Shown here piece after piece: positions 61,503 through 64,000 of a DNA stretch of 64,000 nucleotides. Source of the stretch: IMCC45349 sp047219225 (GTDB lineage Bacteria; Bacteroidota; Bacteroidia; Flavobacteriales; Flavobacteriaceae); contig NZ_CP178208.1 of the NCBI RefSeq assembly GCF_047219225.1, positions 2,108,001 through 2,172,000 on the forward strand, in the 5' to 3' direction. Position 1 is the stretch's first letter; every line of letters begins with the position of its first letter. A program made the translations under genes and the position numbers. The notes under the pieces were generated by a model. It was given only the letters and a program-made list of their open reading frames with translations. It was not told where the DNA came from and searched no databases.

Positions 61503-61964
61503 GTGAATCTACAAAAAGAACAACCATATAAAACCGAATCGAAACTAAGAAGTCTTATAAAAAGCTTTACATGGCGCATTGTAGCAATTATTGATACTGT
61601 ATTGGTGGTTATGGCTGTAACTTGTTATAGCGATAATTGTAGTTTAGAAGAAGCGTTTGCAATTGGGTTATTTGAATTTGGGTTTAAATTTGTGGTATAT
61701 TATTTACACGAAAGAGTGTGGCAGAGAATTGATATGTCACATCGTACAGCAAAAGTAAGAACTTTGTATAAAACTATATCTTGGCGTGTAGTTGCCACTA
61801 TAATGACATTTATAATTGCTGGGGCAATTCTTGATAATGCAAATGATTTAGCACTTACTATAGCTTTAATAGAGATAATTACTAAAACAGTGTTTTATTA
61901 TATTCATGAAAGAATGTGGTTAGTATTGCCTTTAGGACGAATACGTAAATTTATTAAAAAATAA
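61503..61964 (+). CDS. tandem DUF2061 membrane protein
   Basis: A 153-residue inner-membrane protein with two DUF2061 units: KSFTWRIVAIIDTVLVVMAV ... YYLHERVWQRI (about residues 19-77) and KTISWRVVATIMTFIIAGAI ... YYIHERMWLVLPLG (about 86-145). Each has two hydrophobic helices and ends with the family HERxW motif. I start it at GTG 61503; a TTG at 61476 would add nine hydrophobic residues. The family often accompanies sulfate-assimilation genes in other bacteria, and a sulfotransferase gene follows 16 bp later, an interesting but unproved link. Confidence 0.85.
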   Translation: MNLQKEQPYKTESKLRSLIKSFTWRIVAIIDTVLVVMAVTCYSDNCSLEEAFAIGLFEFGFKFVVYYLHERVWQRIDMSHRTAKVRTLYKTISWRVVATIMTFIIAGAILDNANDLALTIALIEIITKTVFYYIHERMWLVLPLGRIRKFIKK

Positions 61965-61980
61965 GAGGTGAATTTTTAAT

Positions 61981-62799
61981 ATGAAAAATGTTATAAGAAA
62001 AATAATTAAGCCAAGATTTAGTATTACAAGAACTCGTTTTCTGATAAATAATCCGGATAATACTTTTTTTTGGGGGCTAAATTATAAATATAGAAGATAT
62101 TTGTACGTTCTAGTACATCCTTTTAGGTATATGTTGTTAAATAAAATGAAGGAAAAGGAGGTTTTAAATGAAAACACACTTTCTCTCAAGCCTTTTAAAG
62201 AAACTAACAGTATTTTCATTAGAATTCCAAAATCTGCGGGTCGATCTTTATCTAAAACTATATATGGATGTTTGGTAGGAAGTCATACTAAGTTAAGAGA
62301 TTATCAGCTTATTTTTTCAGAAAGTGAACTTGAAAAAGCTTTTAAGTTTACAATTGTTCGAAACCCTTGGGATAGGTTGGTGTCTGCATATTTTTTTTTA
62401 AAAGAAGGAGGTGTCTGTAATCAAGATAAAATGTTTGCAGATAAATACTTGTCTAATGTAAATGATTTTGAAGACTTTGTAGTGAACTATTTACGTAAGG
62501 AAGAGGTTATCTCGTTTACTCATTTTATACCACAATTTGATTTTTTGTTAGTTCAAGAAAAACTTGATATTGATTTTATAGGTTATTTTGAAAATCTTGA
62601 AGAAGATTATAATCATATTAAAAGTAAATTTGGAATTGATGAAGACGTTTTATTAATGAAAAAAAATATTACTAAATCTAGAAAAATAAAATCTTATCAT
62701 GAGTATTATAATGAAAAAACTAAAAAAATAGTTGCAGAGATTTATGCTAAGGATATAGAATTATTTGGATATGATTTTGATAACATATTAGTTAAATAA
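61981..62799 (+). CDS. sulfotransferase family protein
   Basis: A 272-residue protein with the two PAPS-binding elements of carbohydrate sulfotransferases (Sulfotransfer_2 type): 5'-phosphosulfate loop IFIRIPKSAGRSLSKTIYG (about residues 78-96) and 3'-phosphate motif FTIVRNPWDRLVSAYFF (123-139). It should transfer sulfate from PAPS to a sugar or other acceptor. No signal peptide is seen, so the acceptor is probably cytoplasmic or membrane-linked. A Wzx-like flippase gene follows after 6 bp, suggesting sulfation of a surface polysaccharide or its lipid-linked precursor. Confidence 0.87.
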   Translation: MKNVIRKIIKPRFSITRTRFLINNPDNTFFWGLNYKYRRYLYVLVHPFRYMLLNKMKEKEVLNENTLSLKPFKETNSIFIRIPKSAGRSLSKTIYGCLVGSHTKLRDYQLIFSESELEKAFKFTIVRNPWDRLVSAYFFLKEGGVCNQDKMFADKYLSNVNDFEDFVVNYLRKEEVISFTHFIPQFDFLLVQEKLDIDFIGYFENLEEDYNHIKSKFGIDEDVLLMKKNITKSRKIKSYHEYYNEKTKKIVAEIYAKDIELFGYDFDNILVK

Positions 62800-62805
62800 T
62801 TTATT

Positions 62806-64000
62806 GTGAATTATTACAGTTGGAGTGCAATAAATAAGTTTGGAGTACAGATTATTGGTTTTGTAGCAAATGTTTTGATTGCTAGAGAATTAACACCTGA
62901 TGATTATGGGCTCATTGCTATGTTAGCTATATTTATTGGTATTGCATGGAATTTTACTGAATCAGGATTTGCTGATTGGTTAATAAGAGATGCTAATGCT
63001 GATAAAAAAGATTTTTCAACCATTTTTGTTCATAATGTAGTATTTGGAATTCTATTTTATTTTATTCTTTATTGTGTAGCTCCTTTGATTTCAAATTTCT
63101 ATCAAAAACCTGAACTTGTTGAAATAACAAGAATATTAGGACTTAGTATTATTTTTAAATCTATTTCTATAACTGAGTTTACAAGAATGCGTAAAGAGTT
63201 ACTGTTTAAAAATATTGCTGTTATCCAAATTACAAGTAATTTATTAGCCTTTTTTATTGCTTATTATTTAGCAATCTCAGGTTGGGGATATTGGGCATTA
63301 GTTGTTCAGGCTATTTCAATAGGTTTTTTTAGTTTATTGATGATTGTTGTTTTAAATAAGTGGAAACCAGTTTTTTATTTTAGTTGGTCTAGATATAAGG
63401 TAATGAGGAAATTTGGTAATAATATGCTTATATCTTATTTTACTAATCAATTAGGAGATAATTTATATTCAGTGTTTATAGGGAAGTTCCATAGTTCGGC
63501 AACTTTAGGTTACTATAATCAAGGGGTTAAAATTAATAAGGTTGGTTTTAATAGTGTTAATTCTATTGTCCTAACTACATCATATTCATTACTATCCAAA
63601 GAGACTGACTTAGTGAAGCGAAAAAAGATGTATATAAATATTATGAATCACTTTTTGTTTATTCACTTTTTTATGACCTTTTCTATAATTGGAAGCGCAT
63701 ATTTGATTTTAGAATTATTATTTGGTAATCAATGGTTGCCAACAGCACCTTTATTACAGCTATTATTAGTTTCTTTTTTGTTTCAGCCATTAATTAGTTT
63801 AAATGCTAATATAGTTAAAGTTGAAAATAAGCCTCAGATATATAGGAACTTAACTTTTTTAAGAAACGGTTTAATTTTATTAGCATTATTTATTACTTAT
63901 AAATATTCAATTGTTACAATTATTTTAGGGCAGGTAGTAGCAAGGTATATATCTGCATTTTTTTATATAGTAACTTGTGGTAAATACATATCTTTTTTTC
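62806..64000 (+). CDS. Wzx-like polysaccharide flippase, partial
   Basis: The frame starts with GTG at 62806 and runs open to the window end (398 codons). The start NYYSWSAINKFGVQIIGFVA with LIARELTPDDYGLIAMLAIF and repeated hydrophobic segments match the MOP/PST flippase family (RfbX/WzxC-like), which moves lipid-linked glycan units across the inner membrane. At least ten hydrophobic segments are visible. The C-terminal end is outside the window. It follows the sulfotransferase gene by 6 bp. Confidence 0.88.
   Translation, partial: MNYYSWSAINKFGVQIIGFVANVLIARELTPDDYGLIAMLAIFIGIAWNFTESGFADWLIRDANADKKDFSTIFVHNVVFGILFYFILYCVAPLISNFYQKPELVEITRILGLSIIFKSISITEFTRMRKELLFKNIAVIQITSNLLAFFIAYYLAISGWGYWALVVQAISIGFFSLLMIVVLNKWKPVFYFSWSRYKVMRKFGNNMLISYFTNQLGDNLYSVFIGKFHSSATLGYYNQGVKINKVGFNSVNSIVLTTSYSLLSKETDLVKRKKMYINIMNHFLFIHFFMTFSIIGSAYLILELLFGNQWLPTAPLLQLLLVSFLFQPLISLNANIVKVENKPQIYRNLTFLRNGLILLALFITYKYSIVTIILGQVVARYISAFFYIVTCGKYISFF

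Overview
The window is chromosomal DNA of an AT-rich member of the Bacteroidota, most likely a marine Flavobacteriaceae. The evidence is: a merged S10-spc-alpha ribosomal cluster with zinc-free S14 and L36; promoters of the Bacteroidota type (TAnnTTTG) with few Shine-Dalgarno sites; T9SS C-terminal sorting domains; a SecY-infA junction without adk or map; and an FtsZ with a long acidic linker. I see no rRNA, tRNA, CRISPR array, insertion sequence or prophage.

Layout. 1-13252: ribosomal proteins from the end of rplC to rplQ, with secY, infA and rpoA; the last three genes (rpsD-rpoA-rplQ) have their own promoter behind a strong terminator. 13346-17332: carA, eno and gltA as single-gene units, each closed by a clear hairpin terminator. 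17394-20639: an arginase and a CtlX-type citrulline/arginine hydrolase flank a secreted M28 peptidase. 20636-23695: a TPR sensor histidine kinase and a CpeT-family lipoprotein, both on the minus strand. 23780-27031: argS converges on a four-gene minus-strand unit headed by a sigma-70-family factor. 27218-35092: SprT-like protein, mannose-1-phosphate guanylyltransferase and DUF389 protein; MlaE/MlaF-like ABC transporter; PafA-type phosphatase; EngB; alpha/beta hydrolase.

35356-50863 is the complete division and wall cluster: mraZ-rsmH-ftsL-ftsI-murE-mraY-murD-ftsW-murG-murC-ftsQ-ftsA-ftsZ. Many genes overlap and several use GTG or TTG starts. Three direct repeats with exact 10-bp spacing lie in front of mraZ and look like the MraZ operator. 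50969-52857 holds YqeY, an MtfA-like peptidase and a CBS protein.

52931-61314 is the accessory part. Its most interesting element is a minus-strand cassette at 53557-55960: a 53-residue peptide with an export-like leader and a short Pro/Gly-rich tail, an HPr-kinase-like protein and an NTP_transf_5-like nucleotidyltransferase. Kinases and nucleotidyltransferases of these types tailor some lasso peptides, but no lasso cyclase or leader protease is present here. Next to it are two large T9SS surface proteins that share an apparently gap-free C-terminal duplication of about 1.39 kb. The window ends in what looks like the start of a surface polysaccharide locus (DUF2061 protein, sulfotransferase, Wzx-like flippase cut by the window edge).
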